From NCBI GenBank assembly GCA_020086605.1, contig JACBWW010000068.1, positions 2,375,302 through 2,439,301 on the forward strand: a stretch of 64,000 nucleotides of DNA, written 5' to 3'. Positions 38,701-48,215 of the stretch are shown here, piece after piece. Position numbers and translations under genes: made by a program. Under the pieces are notes generated by a model. It was not told the DNA's origin. It saw nothing but the letters and a program-made list of their open reading frames with translations, and searched no databases. Source of the stretch: Lanius collurio (lineage: Eukaryota; Chordata; Aves; Passeriformes; Laniidae). The first letter of the stretch is position 1; each line of letters opens with the position of its first letter.

Positions 38701-40799
38701 GAGGGAAGACGTTCCGGTGAGGCGGGCGATGCCACAGCAGCACGGAGAGGACGGAAGGTCACAGGAGAAGGCTGGCACCAGCCCCACGCCATACCGAGAG
38801 CTGCCAGCATCTCACTGCTCCCGGTGTTCCGCATCTAGAGCTGGAATTCCTGCTGCAAGGCGTTCTCCGCTCACCCATAGGGACCAAACCGTGTCCCCCA
38901 CGTCATCCTGAGACTAACGACGGCCACGAAACAAGGTGGCTGAGCTATCCGATGAAAGGACGCATAGGTCGCGTCAAGACCCACTGCCGTGAGCAGCCGT
39001 GGGACAGTTACACCTGGGGAGCTGTACTGTGCTGCCTGGAGAGGATTTGCCAGCCTGTGAGGAAAATCCCATCAGCCTTGGCTTCAAGTTACACCCAGTG
39101 GGCACGGTCGGTGGCAAAGGTACAGGGATTGTGGGACACTCCTTGGGGCACCGTGGGTAGAACTGATTTCTAAAGCGTAATGAAGACTGAACAGAGACAA
39201 ACCTCTACTAGCTGGGCCATTGCAATTCCTAAATAGCTCCATAAAGGTGGAAGGTGTATGCTCCTGTGGGGTGGGGCAGTGCTTCGCTTCCGTGGTCAGG
39301 GGAGCCCTGCAGCTTCACCCTCCCTTCATACAGCAAGTACAGCTTGGACTTTCTTCCAGCGTCAAAAACAATTGGTAATGAACTGGTGAGCAAATGGCAA
39401 GCATAATAAAAACAATTACGTGTTTGAGCACTCCACAAGGTCTCAAACATAAAGCAACGCATTTGCTCACAGCTGCAGGTTTTTTTCAAACTACTTTGAA
39501 CTTCTGTCTGTGCATTTATCCCTTTTAATAAGCTGTGTAATGGCTGAATGCTACCTGTTAGTCATGAGGCCGCTTCGGTCAAATTTGCTTCAGGGCCCTG
39601 ACACTGCCTGGAGCTCCCTGTGCATCAAGTGCACTGATGTGACACTCAGTCACCTGGACCTTAGAAGTAGTAAATCAATGTCCTCAGTCTACAGTGTGCA
39701 TGTGGAATTCCTTTTGGGTTTTTATTTTCAGAATTCTCATGAAAAGGCATTTTCACTCTCATGCGCCTCTGTGCCATCATGACTCACAGAATGTTTTTAA
39801 GGGGTTTAAATATTCTGATTCTTTTATAAAGTGAGGAAAGTAACAGTGTTGCCTCTCCTCCACACTCTGTTTTTCACTATTAGGATTTCTTCATGGACTT
39901 TTATGTTTTTCTTTTGTCTGCCCAAGTAGGTAGCATTGCTAGTCCCACCCATTTACAACTGATTCATCATTAAGATATTTTTAATAATAAATACTGGCTT
40001 TTTTTTCTTTTACCTCATACTTTCTGAGCCTTCATTCCAGGTTTTCTCTGCAACTCTGGGCTCAAGCACATTTAGCTACCCTTTAGTGCTCCTCCCTCTC
40101 CTAAAATGAAACCTGCATGTAATGACTTGCTCTCAGGACACAGAGCGTCAGTTCACATCCTGAATATTTCAGGGATTACAAGTGAATTGTGACATCTCAC
40201 TAGTTTGGCGGGTTAATAGAGACGAGCTGATCAACTCATCACAGCACAAGGGTCTTCACTGTGTAATTCGTTTTCTACGTAATTTCTAGAACTATAGCTT
40301 GTTGCTAGGTTTCACACTTTGTTATTTTATAAACTGCCCAAGACGCAAAGGCAGAAATTATAAATACTGCAATAGCTAACTCAAAAGCATTTCTTCCCAG
40401 TTTCAGAAAACCGGAGTCACTTGTCAAAGTTAAGGCTTTCATCATCCTTCAAGGTAATGATGCAGGATAATAAACGCTTGTAGTGATTGGAGGAGTACGG
40501 CCTGGCCAGTGCCCATCACCTGCTCCTGAGCACAGCCAGAGATCACTGCCCATTTCCCCAGGCCACTGTCCCCAAACTTCATCAATGCAAAGGCTTGGCT
40601 GCCACCCCACTGATTCGAGGTGTCATGGCCAAGTGTATTTTGGTGATATAGACTTACACAACAGCTAGAGATTGTTGCTCTATTTTTCCTGTTGAGATTT
40701 GAAAGCTATCCACTGAGAACAAAGTGGTAGAATTATACAGGAACCATCTTGAATGCCAAAATAAATTTGAGTAGTGTTTCTTCCACGAGAAGAAACACT
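38701..40799. other. Flank between the BICD2 promoter and the CR1 element
   Basis: I see no gene. The first few hundred bases fade out of the CpG island; the rest is AT-rich unique sequence. A perfect 11-bp inverted repeat lies at its right end (40773-40799). Confidence 0.6.
40773..40799. repeat. Perfect 11-bp inverted repeat with 5-base loop
   Basis: agtgtttcttc (40773-40783), loop cacga, then gaagaaacact (40789-40799). It lies at the left edge of CR1 homology. The following bases are not T-rich, so it does not look like a terminator. Confidence 0.9.
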
Positions 40800-41690
40800 A
40801 ACCTCGAGCAGATCAACACTTCTACCCAACTTAGCGTCATCTGCAAAGTTACTGGGACCGCACTCAATCCCCACATCCAAAATCATCAATTAAGTTGTTA
40901 AACAGAACCAGCCTCAAAACTGAGCCCTGGAGAACACCACTAGTGTCCGGCCCCAACAGGATTTAGCTCCATTCACTACAACTCTTTGGGTCTGGCCATC
41001 CAGCCAGTTTTTCACCTATCAAAGAGTCCACTCATCCAAGCTGCAAGCAGCCAGTTTTTCTAGGAGGATGCTATGGGAGACAGTGTCAAATGCTTTCCTG
41101 AAGTCTAGATGAACACATCCATAGCTTTTCCCACTCTACTAAACGGGTTACTTTGTCATAGAAGAAGATCACGTTGGTCAAGCAGGACCTTCCTTTCACA
41201 AATAGGTGTTGGCTGATCCCCTTGTCCTGCATGTACCATGTAATGGCGCTCAGGATGACCTGCTCCATAAACTTTCCAGGAACCAAGGTAAAGGCTGACA
41301 AGCCTGGAGTTCCTTGGATCCTTCCTTGAGCCCTTCCAACCCTTCTTATAGATGGGTGTTACATTTGCTAATTTTCAGTCAGCTGGAACTCCTTCAATTA
41401 ACAACGACTGCTGGCATATAGTTGAGAGTAGTTTGGCAAGTTCTTTAACCAGTTCCCTCCTTACTCTGGGATGGATCCAATCAGGGCCCATAGACTGGCA
41501 GAGCAGACCACTAACCATCTCCTCCTGTGTTACAGGGGCTTCACTCAGCTCCCCATCCCTAAGTTCTAGCTTTGAGGCCTGGTTATCCTGAGGATTAATG
41601 GTCTCGATTTTAAAGACTGAGACAAAGAAGGCTGTTAACATCCTTGTTGCTAGTGCAAGAGGTCCTTTGTTTAACTTATTTCAGCTAAGC
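40800..41690 (-). mobile_element. CR1 LINE fragment with reverse-transcriptase remnant
   Basis: Minus-strand translation, in several shifted frames, gives CR1 ORF2 landmarks in order: FFVSVF near 41630, SMGPDWIHPRVRRELV, VPGKFMEQVILSAIT, KGRSCLTNVIFFYDKVTRLV, and GIECGPSNFADDAKLGRSVD near 40860. The FADD is the conserved catalytic-site motif of LINE reverse transcriptases. Frame changes and stops show it is dead, and it is truncated at both ends. Confidence 0.9.
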
Positions 41691-42240
41691 CCCCTTCATC
41701 CAATCCTTTGTATTTGCTATCCCGTCTGTTTGGAGTTAGCATTGTGTGACAGCAGGTCCTGTCTCCCCAAGCCCAGCCAGCCCATCTACTAGGACAAGTC
41801 TCACTGAAGCTGGTGGGCAATCCAAAGTGCTGGAAGGTGGGAAAGCAAACATCAGAGAGGACACACCCTGGAGTTAGATGCTCAGACACAGAAGGTGCAG
41901 CTGCCTGGGAAGACCTGTCATCATGAAGGGGATGCAGGTGAAGAGATGGGGCTCAGCAGAGCACTGTGGAGGAGTGAGGATCTGACCACAGACCAGGAAA
42001 AGGAAGGCTCTTCCTGGCTGCAATATGGAGTCTCTGTAGTGTGCTGAGGGGTTTCCTCAGAAAAGCTCCTGAGGGGGAAGAAGGGTGTGAGACACAAGAG
42101 CTACCAGCAGTAGGGGAAGTTTGTAGCTGTTTAATGCAGTGGTTTTCCAGAACAAAACCGTGTCGGTCCTGATGGGTCAGGGCTGGAACATGAAGTAAGA
42201 AGGGAGAGCAAGCAGTTTTTGCTGGGTGGAAAACCAGGCC
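41691..42240 (-). other. 3' flank and probable 3' UTR of the CD1 gene
   Basis: An ATTAAA polyadenylation-type signal lies at 42135-42130, about 105 bases after the CD1 stop codon. Beyond it there is unique sequence up to the CR1 element. No other gene is seen. Confidence 0.5.
42130..42135 (-). promoter_or_regulatory. Probable polyadenylation signal of the CD1 gene (ATTAAA)
   Basis: The common ATTAAA variant, about 105 bases after the CD1 stop codon on the coding strand. No AATAAA is closer. Confidence 0.45.
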
Positions 42241-42286
42241 TCAAATGATGAATTCCTGTGTCTCCCATGTAGCCTCGTTACCTTTC
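42241..42286 (-). CDS. CD1 cytoplasmic tail exon with stop
   Basis: 46 bases after acceptor CCCTTTGCAG. It gives a tail RKGNEATWETQEFII then TGA. The phase fits the transmembrane exon. There is no tyrosine YxxZ sorting motif, which most CD1 tails have. An alternative donor (GTAACG) inside the exon could lead to another, unseen tail exon, so the tail is less certain than the other exons. Confidence 0.65.
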
Positions 42287-44643
42287 CTGCAAAGGGGGGA
42301 CACCGTGAGCCAATGCTGACTGACAGCTAGGGAGTTCACCCCTACAGAGCTGCTGCTGCTGCAACCTCTGGACCAACCTTCATGCCCATAAATCTTACAG
42401 CAGGTGATGGAAGGGAGAGCTCACCTGTGCTTCCACCACCAAAATCCCCCGGCAGAGGCTATGGCCACAAGAAGCAACACTGCAATGGTGATGCTGACAG
42501 TTGGAGCTCTGCTGCGGTTTTCTGGGACAGGCAGAAAAGAGGGCATCTATGTGAGGGTGGCAGCGCCAGTCAGGAGCTGCCCATCACAGGATCAGTGGCT
42601 GCTATCTGCAGCCTGCACCCCATCCCCCACGGTGGCACCTACCCCATGGGATGAGAAGGGCATGGGTGCCCAGGCTGCGGTGGTGCACACGGCAGACATA
42701 GCTGTGCCCATCACGGGGGGCCACGGCCAGGACGCTGCGGATCTGGTAGGTGAAGTCAGCGTTGGGCAGAACGGTGCTGGTGTTGAGCACCGGGCCCGGA
42801 GGCACCTCCTGGCCATCCCGCAGCCAGGCCACGCTGATGGGACGGGGGTAGAAGCCAGTGACGTGGCAAACGAGCAGCAGCTGGTCTAGGCTGGGGGTGC
42901 GGGCAAAGACCGTGGCCACAGGCAGCTCTGGGGAATGAGAGCAAAGGGGTGGGGCAAGCCAGGATGGGGCAAGCCCCGCTGAGGCACGGCTTGGCTCCAG
43001 TGTGGGGGGCTTTGGGGCGGCTGTTGCAGGGTCAGGGTGGTCTCACCTTGTCTCTCTAGAGCTGCCCTCCCATACTTCTTCAGGGAGAGGAGGTTACTTT
43101 GGCAGATCCAGATGGAGAGAAGGTACTCCAGGAGCACTCTGACGGACTTCTGCCTGTTGAGGCTCTCGCTGACCAGCTCTGCCAGCTGGGATGGCTGCCG
43201 GGCCTCCCAGCGCTGTTTATCTACCTCAAAAGCTACCAAGTCTCTGCCATCCCAGCTGACATTCAGGAAGCCTTTGCTTGTCGTGTTGGGGTACTGCGCA
43301 CAGCCTGCACGTAACTGGACCACCACTGGATCTGTCAAGGGCAAAGCCAGTGGAGAGGTCCCATAAGCATGTGAAACGTGGGTGGCATGAGGTGGGATGT
43401 GGCTGAGAGCACATACAGGCGTGCAGTGGAGAGCAGGGTGCAATGGGCTGCTAGCAGGGCTGTACTTCAGGAGACCCTGGACACCCTGCAAGCCCTCAGG
43501 CCCCTTGGAAGAATGGANCGGCTGTTGCAGGGTCAGGGTGGTCTCACCTTGTCTCTCTAGAGCTGCCCTCCCATAGTGCAGTAACATCTCCATGTCATCG
43601 ACACAAGTATCATTGAAGATAATTTCCACCAGCTCACTCAAGGCGGTGTAGTTCTGGAGAAATGACTGGACATACCGTGACAAGTTGGTGTCCTGGGAGA
43701 GGGTCCAGGTGACATTCTCTGTGTCCAAGCGGAGGAAATCCTGACCATTGTAACCCACATAGGCAAAGGCCCGGGAGGTTCTGTTGGGGTAGAGCTCACA
43801 GCCTGCCATGCACTGAACTACAAAGGGGTCTGGTGGGGCAGAGAGGAGAGAGAGGTTGCATGAGGGGCTAGGATTGCCTTCCTGCAGACATGGTCAGTGT
43901 CTCCTATACAGCAGCAGCACTATCACATCCTTCCCCACTTCCCAGCTGCTGTTCAGAAGGAGGATGCAGTGAAGACTGGGCACTCACAGGGGACATCCCT
44001 TTGCATGGCCCCTTCATTGATCAGATGGCTGAACTGCTGCAAATAGATCTTAAGCAGGTTCTCAATGGTGTCCCAGTCACCTTTGGGCAGGGCTGGGCGC
44101 ACCCAGGGCTGGTAGAAGCGGATGGAGAATGTGTGTTTATCAAGAGAACCGAGTTCGATGTCTTCCAGCAGGCCCAGCCCTTCTGTGTCCACAAATGAGA
44201 TGTTTTGGAAGGTGGTGGTCTGGAGCAGCCGGATAGTGAAGGTCCCTACATGAGACAGTGGTTGACAGGAAGGAGACAGGACTGGGAGAAAAGGGCTGAG
44301 GAAAGTGGAAGGGCTGAGGGATGAGATGAGTCCTTGAGGTTGCAGGGATCTGTGGGCCCCCTGTAAGCCCCTTACACCCTTTGCAGCCCCACTTCCCATC
44401 CCCTGCACCAACCTGGCGTGGCTACGTCCCTGCTGGGGAGGAGATGTGGAGCCAGGGCACAAGGAGGAGTGAGGAAGCAAGTACCCAAGGTGGGTGCAGA
44501 GCAGGAAGCCTCTCCCCTACAGTCCCATGGAGGCAGATGTGTATGAACCAGGGGTCCTACTTACCCTCCAGGCTTGCCCATGTCCCAGAGCAGAGGAAGA
44601 GGTGGAGGAGGAGGGAGAGAAGGCAGCAGCGAGGGGACTGCAT
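42241..44643 (-). CDS. CD1-type lipid antigen-presenting glycoprotein (gene span, with two alpha-2 exons)
   Basis: CD1 molecules are MHC class I-like heavy chains that pair with beta-2-microglobulin and present lipids to T cells. Seven exons are visible: leader, alpha-1, alpha-2a, alpha-2b, alpha-3, transmembrane, tail. All internal junctions before the tail are phase 1, and every acceptor and donor follows GT-AG. Alpha-2 domains have the paired cysteines, alpha-3 is a typical Ig C1 domain with a CHVTGFYP motif, and a membrane helix follows. Using one alpha-2 gives 348 or 349 residues, normal for CD1; using both gives 443. Introns are only about 120-320 bases. Chicken has two CD1 genes; I cannot assign this one to either. 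An unknown base at 43518 and a perfect 57-bp repeat shared by the two alpha-2 exon ends mean that two genes may have been merged in assembly. Confidence 0.9.
42425..42521 (-). CDS. CD1 transmembrane exon
   Basis: 97 bases, entering in phase 1 and leaving in phase 2. It encodes a short connecting peptide (ENRSRAP) and a membrane helix VSITIAVLLLVAIASAGGF, followed by WWWKH at the cytoplasmic face. Acceptor CTGTCCCAG, donor GTGAGC. Confidence 0.92.
42643..42927 (-). CDS. CD1 alpha-3 (Ig C1) domain exon
   Basis: 285 bases, phase 1 in and out, from acceptor TTCCCCAG to donor GTAGGT. Key residues are LLLVCHVTGFYPRPISVAW, then LRDGQEV, and YVCRVHHRSLG, with the two Ig cysteines. This is the beta-2-microglobulin-facing membrane-proximal domain. 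It ends LLIPWG, like other CD1 proteins. Confidence 0.95.
43018..43074. repeat. 57-bp exact direct repeat, copy 1 (end of alpha-2b exon and start of its intron)
   Basis: Identical over 57 bases to 43519-43575, starting cggctgttgcagggtcaggg and ending gctgccctcccata. Flanks on both sides are unrelated to those of copy 2. It covers 28 coding bases and 29 intron bases in both copies. Confidence 0.95.
43047..43331 (-). CDS. CD1 exon 4, alpha-2 domain copy b
   Basis: 285 bases, phase 1 in and out, from acceptor CTTGACAG. The peptide starts PVVVQLRAGCAQYPNTTSKG and includes FLNVSWDGRDLVAFEV, the disulfide cysteine in IWIC, and ends YGRAALERQ. Joined directly to alpha-1, the split codon would be TAT (Tyr), the usual residue at this junction; joined after alpha-2a it becomes GAT (Asp). 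It therefore looks like an alternative to alpha-2a, or the alpha-2 of a second gene whose leader and alpha-1 are missing. It is strongly diverged from copy a outside the shared 57 bp. Confidence 0.88.
43519..43575. repeat. 57-bp exact direct repeat, copy 2 (end of alpha-2a exon and start of its intron)
   Basis: Second copy of the repeat, 501 bases from the first. The single ambiguous base at 43518 directly abuts it, which points to an assembly join. Confidence 0.95.
43548..43829 (-). CDS. CD1 exon 3, alpha-2 domain copy a
   Basis: 282 bases, phase 1 in and out. The acceptor is CCCCACCAG. Joined to alpha-1 it reads YPFVVQCMAGCELYPNRTSR. The AGC and DTC cysteines form the alpha-2 disulfide, with an additional Cys in VQCMAG. 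There are five N-glycosylation sequons (NRT, NVT, NLS, NYT, NDT), unusually many. It ends YGRAALERQ at donor GTGAGA. The last 28 coding bases are identical to those of copy b. Confidence 0.92.
43988..44245 (-). CDS. CD1 exon 2, alpha-1 domain
   Basis: 258 bases, phase 1 in and out, between acceptor TCATGTAG and donor GTGAGTGCC. The peptide begins GTFTIRLLQTTTFQNISF and carries an NIS glycosylation site near the start. It has no cysteine, as usual for alpha-1, and ends with an amphipathic helix (WDTIENLLKIYLQQFSHLI). Confidence 0.92.
44565..44643 (-). CDS. CD1 exon 1, signal peptide
   Basis: The exon starts MQSPRCCLLSLLLHLFLCSG, a basic-then-hydrophobic signal peptide, and ends after 26 codons plus one base at donor GTAAGT. 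Start chosen because it is the only ATG that gives a leader in phase with the alpha-1 exon. Confidence 0.9.
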
Positions 44644-45064
44644 GGTTCCAGCAGTGAGGCCCAGAGTGTGCAGCAGAGGGTGCAGCAGCAGGAAAAAGAC
44701 TGCTGAGAGATGTGACCTCGGACGTCTCCTCAGACTGGCTCTGCCTGGGCGTCTCTGCTGGTGCTAAGTGCCCTGGCACCCAATGGGGCTGGCACTGAGG
44801 TTTAGGGGAGGGCTCCGAGGTTCCCATTTGGAGTGAGCTGGGGCATCCTCAGTATGCCTGTGAGTAAGGTCATCCCATTGCATGCAGGAGCAGTCCCTCA
44901 ATGCTGCAGCAGCACCTTGCCAATCAGGGTGATGTGGATGAAACGAGTCTTCTACCCCCATTTTCAGGTGGATGTGTCACTTGGCCATGCGCTGCATACA
45001 TTGTCCCGATAGGAATGTCCATTACTCATGCCTGGCATATCTGGCCCCGCATGGAACAGACACT

Positions 45065-45309
45065 GCCATCTGCTCTGCGCTGCGAGGTGGGTTCACAACA
45101 ACGTGTCCGTCTTTCCCACAGGGCAGGCAAACCCTATTCCCACCACAAGGCCTCATGTCTGGGCTCTCTGTGCCCCCAGACTGTGCACTGGTCCCATGCC
45201 TCTTTGTCACTTCCCAACCATCCCACAGCCAGGCCACTCTAACGACGACAGGTATATAAGCCAGTGATGTGACAAACCTGCAGGAAAGCTGGGCCGTGGC
45301 CTTGGAAAG
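45065..45309 (-). pseudogene. CD1/MHC-like alpha-3 exon relic
   Basis: After a possible acceptor CTCACAG, the minus strand aligns with the functional alpha-3 exon: GGCCACGG near the start, then TTTGTCACATCACTGGCTTA against the VCHVTGF codons, then GTGGCCTGGCTGTGGGATGG for VAWLxDG. Between these blocks the frame is broken: one frame hits TAG just after CHITGLYT. The distal part with the second cysteine is eroded. I see no convincing matching transmembrane exon. It looks like a remnant of another tandem CD1-like gene. Confidence 0.6.
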
Positions 45310-47865
45310 CTGTGAGGGGTGAGAGGGATGGAGAAAAGTTGATGGTAATATCCCTTGATTCCTCAGCACTGCTGGTCTGATCCTGGGGAAGAGACTTCCC
45401 AGGGCTGAGGTGATGAGCAGTTCGAGCCTGGACCAGAGCTGTGGGGTCAGGGATGGCTGCAGGGACAGCTGGAGGAAGCAGTCCTTCAGGAGCTCTTATT
45501 GGGGTGCAAGAAGTGAACAGCAGCTATAGTGTGGTGGTTGCCAAGGGGAAAGATGGGCCGTGGGGCCTGGAAAGGACTGTTTCCCATTGACGGTCATCAG
45601 ACTCCTGGAGTAGTGGCACACAGCTGGATAGGATCTCCAAGCTGGGATGGGACCCCACCATCAGGACCATGCCAGGGAGTTGCAGTGGATATGCTTCCCC
45701 CTTTCCATGCAGCTCTTTCTATGCCATGGAGCCTGGGAGGTGCCTCTCTTCTTCCCTGCATCCCACAGTGTTGGGGAGTCTGAACTCTGCCCTAAATGCC
45801 CCCACAGGGGATGGCCTGAGGATTGGCTGCAGCCCGGCAACTCCCCTTTCCTTCCCAGCAGCTTTGGTGTGGAATCTGGTCCGCCTCCCCAAGAGTCCCC
45901 TGTGCATGGGAATAGAAATGGTGGGAGCCATCCCCCCCTGCTCTATCCAAACTGGCACCAGTGTCCAATGCTGGAGGGACAATGGGGTGACCAGAGCCAG
46001 CTGCCGCCCATGATGTCCCATATCCACCCATATCCACTGCTCCTCCCTCACCTGCAGTTGCTCTCCCCATTTCCTGGGGGGGTGCCCAGGTTGAGGGCAA
46101 AGGCAGAGCTGAAACCACAACAGAGGGGAAGTCTAGGGTAGGGTGTCCCGATAACAACCACACCCAACAGGGGCAGGGGTATCCACATTGGTATGTGACC
46201 CTTCCAAGCACAACTGCGACTAGGTGTCACTGCTCCATGTCGCCATTTTTGGTGTCTCCATCTGTAGGCACACGGGGAAGGCCCATATGGGGCTGCTGCA
46301 GGCTGAGCTCCAGCACCCCATGACACTGAGTCAGACACGAGGACAAAAGGACACCAAACCCCTTCGCTTCCATGGAGCTGTCCCAGAGAGAAGTAGGGCT
46401 GCTGTGGTGGCCTGGTAGGCCCAGAAACGGTCCCAACTTCCCCAGCGGCATGACACAGGGGATGTCCGCCTGTACCACAAAGTCCGCATCCCTCCCACTA
46501 GTCCTAGACCCAAAGGAGAGTGTTTGGCTGTCAGGATGGCAAAGCACAGTCATGGGACAGCCAGGGAGGGAAGAGACAAGGGGACTTTTGTTTCTGCAGT
46601 CCTGTGAGGTGATCACTTATCCCCATGGTCTCCCCTAAGATGACTGTTGGTCACTTCCTGCTGAGCAGCTGAGAGGCCATTCACAGCCCTCTGTCCTGTG
46701 CAGGTGCATGTGACAAAACTCAAGTAACAAGCAGGCCCCAGTAGGTCCAAATGAGGCCCAGCATACACAATCCACTTATATCTACTCACATTTCATTTCT
46801 CCTTACTGGTGGAAATAATCACTAGATGCAAAATTGCTAAATCCCACAAACTCCACAGGAACAAAGACAAACCCAAAACGGAGGGGTGCTCCCCCCTTTC
46901 CAGATGGCATTTGCCAAGGGCAACCACATATAGGGAGACAAAGGGAAAATGAAGTCAGCCTTCCTCCCTATCTCTCTGGCAGCAACAACTCCCATCAGCA
47001 AAGGCAGCGGGCACACTCTGGCAGGTGATACACAGCAAAAAGCTAGAACTCACAGACTTCACCTTCGTTGTGGCAGAAAACAGTAAGGCAAAGTAAGGCA
47101 AGTAAAGCAGCTGGGCTGGGCTGAGTAGGTGCCTTCTCGCCTCAGCTGGCAACCTGTGGGCAACTCAGACTGGGGCAGGACCACTCTGTTTTTTCTGGCA
47201 CATTGCTGCTGACAGGCACTCCTGGAATTTGCCTTGAGGGAGTCCAAGATGCAAGAGAGGAACAAAAGGGAGGGGGAAAAATCCACAAGAAAACCCAGAG
47301 CAAAGACTGCCTTTAGCAAAGACCACAAGGCAAGAGAGGTCTGCCTCTGCCTGAGAGGACCCTCCGCACCTCCATTTCCAGCCATGACACTGGATCTTAA
47401 AGAGACAATAACAATTTTGGGCTCGGATATATAAGGACTACAGTAACATCTTCGTTTACTCAGGACACATGCTTATTTGAAGTATACCAATTTGGCTTCC
47501 TTCCTGCCCATTCCCAGCCTCAGCTTCCCCTGAGACTTCTCTTCTCCTGCTAGTTACAGCTGCAAGTCACACTCACGATGCCACCAGCCAAGCACCAAGA
47601 AGCGCAGTGTGGTACAGGGTTTGTGCAGAGTGTGGCTTCTTGCTTTGCCTGTGCTCTCCCCTGGCTTCTCTGCAGATTGCAGTCCCTTCAGGGGCAGGAG
47701 GGGGTGGCCCTGGCTGGCAGGTGACACCCCCATCCTGTTGCTCACCCACCCCCTCAGGGAGATAGGGGAGAGAGTCACAAAGGCAAATGTGAGAAAACAC
47801 TCAACAGGTCAAGATTCAGTTAGTTTAACAAGGGAAAGAAACTCTCTCAGGAAACACTTCATCAC

Positions 47866-48215
47866 ATCACACTGTGGCCAAGGCTGGAAGGGAACTCTGG
47901 AGACCACTGGGCCCAAGCCCTTGTCCAAGCGGAGTCACCTACAGCCAGCTGCCCGGGACCACATTCGAGTATCCCCAAGGCAGGAGACTCCAACACCTCC
48001 CTGCACAATCTCCGTCACAGCTTGGTCACTCTCAGAGAAGAAGTGTTTCCTGATGGGCAGTGGAACCTCCTGTGTCCCAGATCAAACTTTCTGCCTCTGG
48101 GCCTGTGCCCTTGGGCACCAATGCCAAGAGCCAGGCTCTGGCCTCCCAGCTCTCTCCCTCCCAGCATTTGAATAGCCTTGCACCTTGGTAAAGGTCCTTT
48201 ATTATGCTAAGATCA
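47866..48215 (-). mobile_element. CR1 LINE fragment (3' region)
   Basis: The plus strand shows the classic antisense CR1 blocks in order: ggctggaagggaactctgga, gtccaagcggagtcacctac, gagactccaacacctccctg, gtgtttcctgatgggcagtg, gaacctcctgtgtcccag, and ctgtgcccttgggcaccaat. It is in the spacer 3' of MAJIN. Confidence 0.9.

Noticed and set aside
45700..46640. Open frames on both strands that might be more CD1 exons
   Set aside because: No alpha-1, alpha-2 or alpha-3 landmarks and no phase-1 splice pairs could be found by eye.
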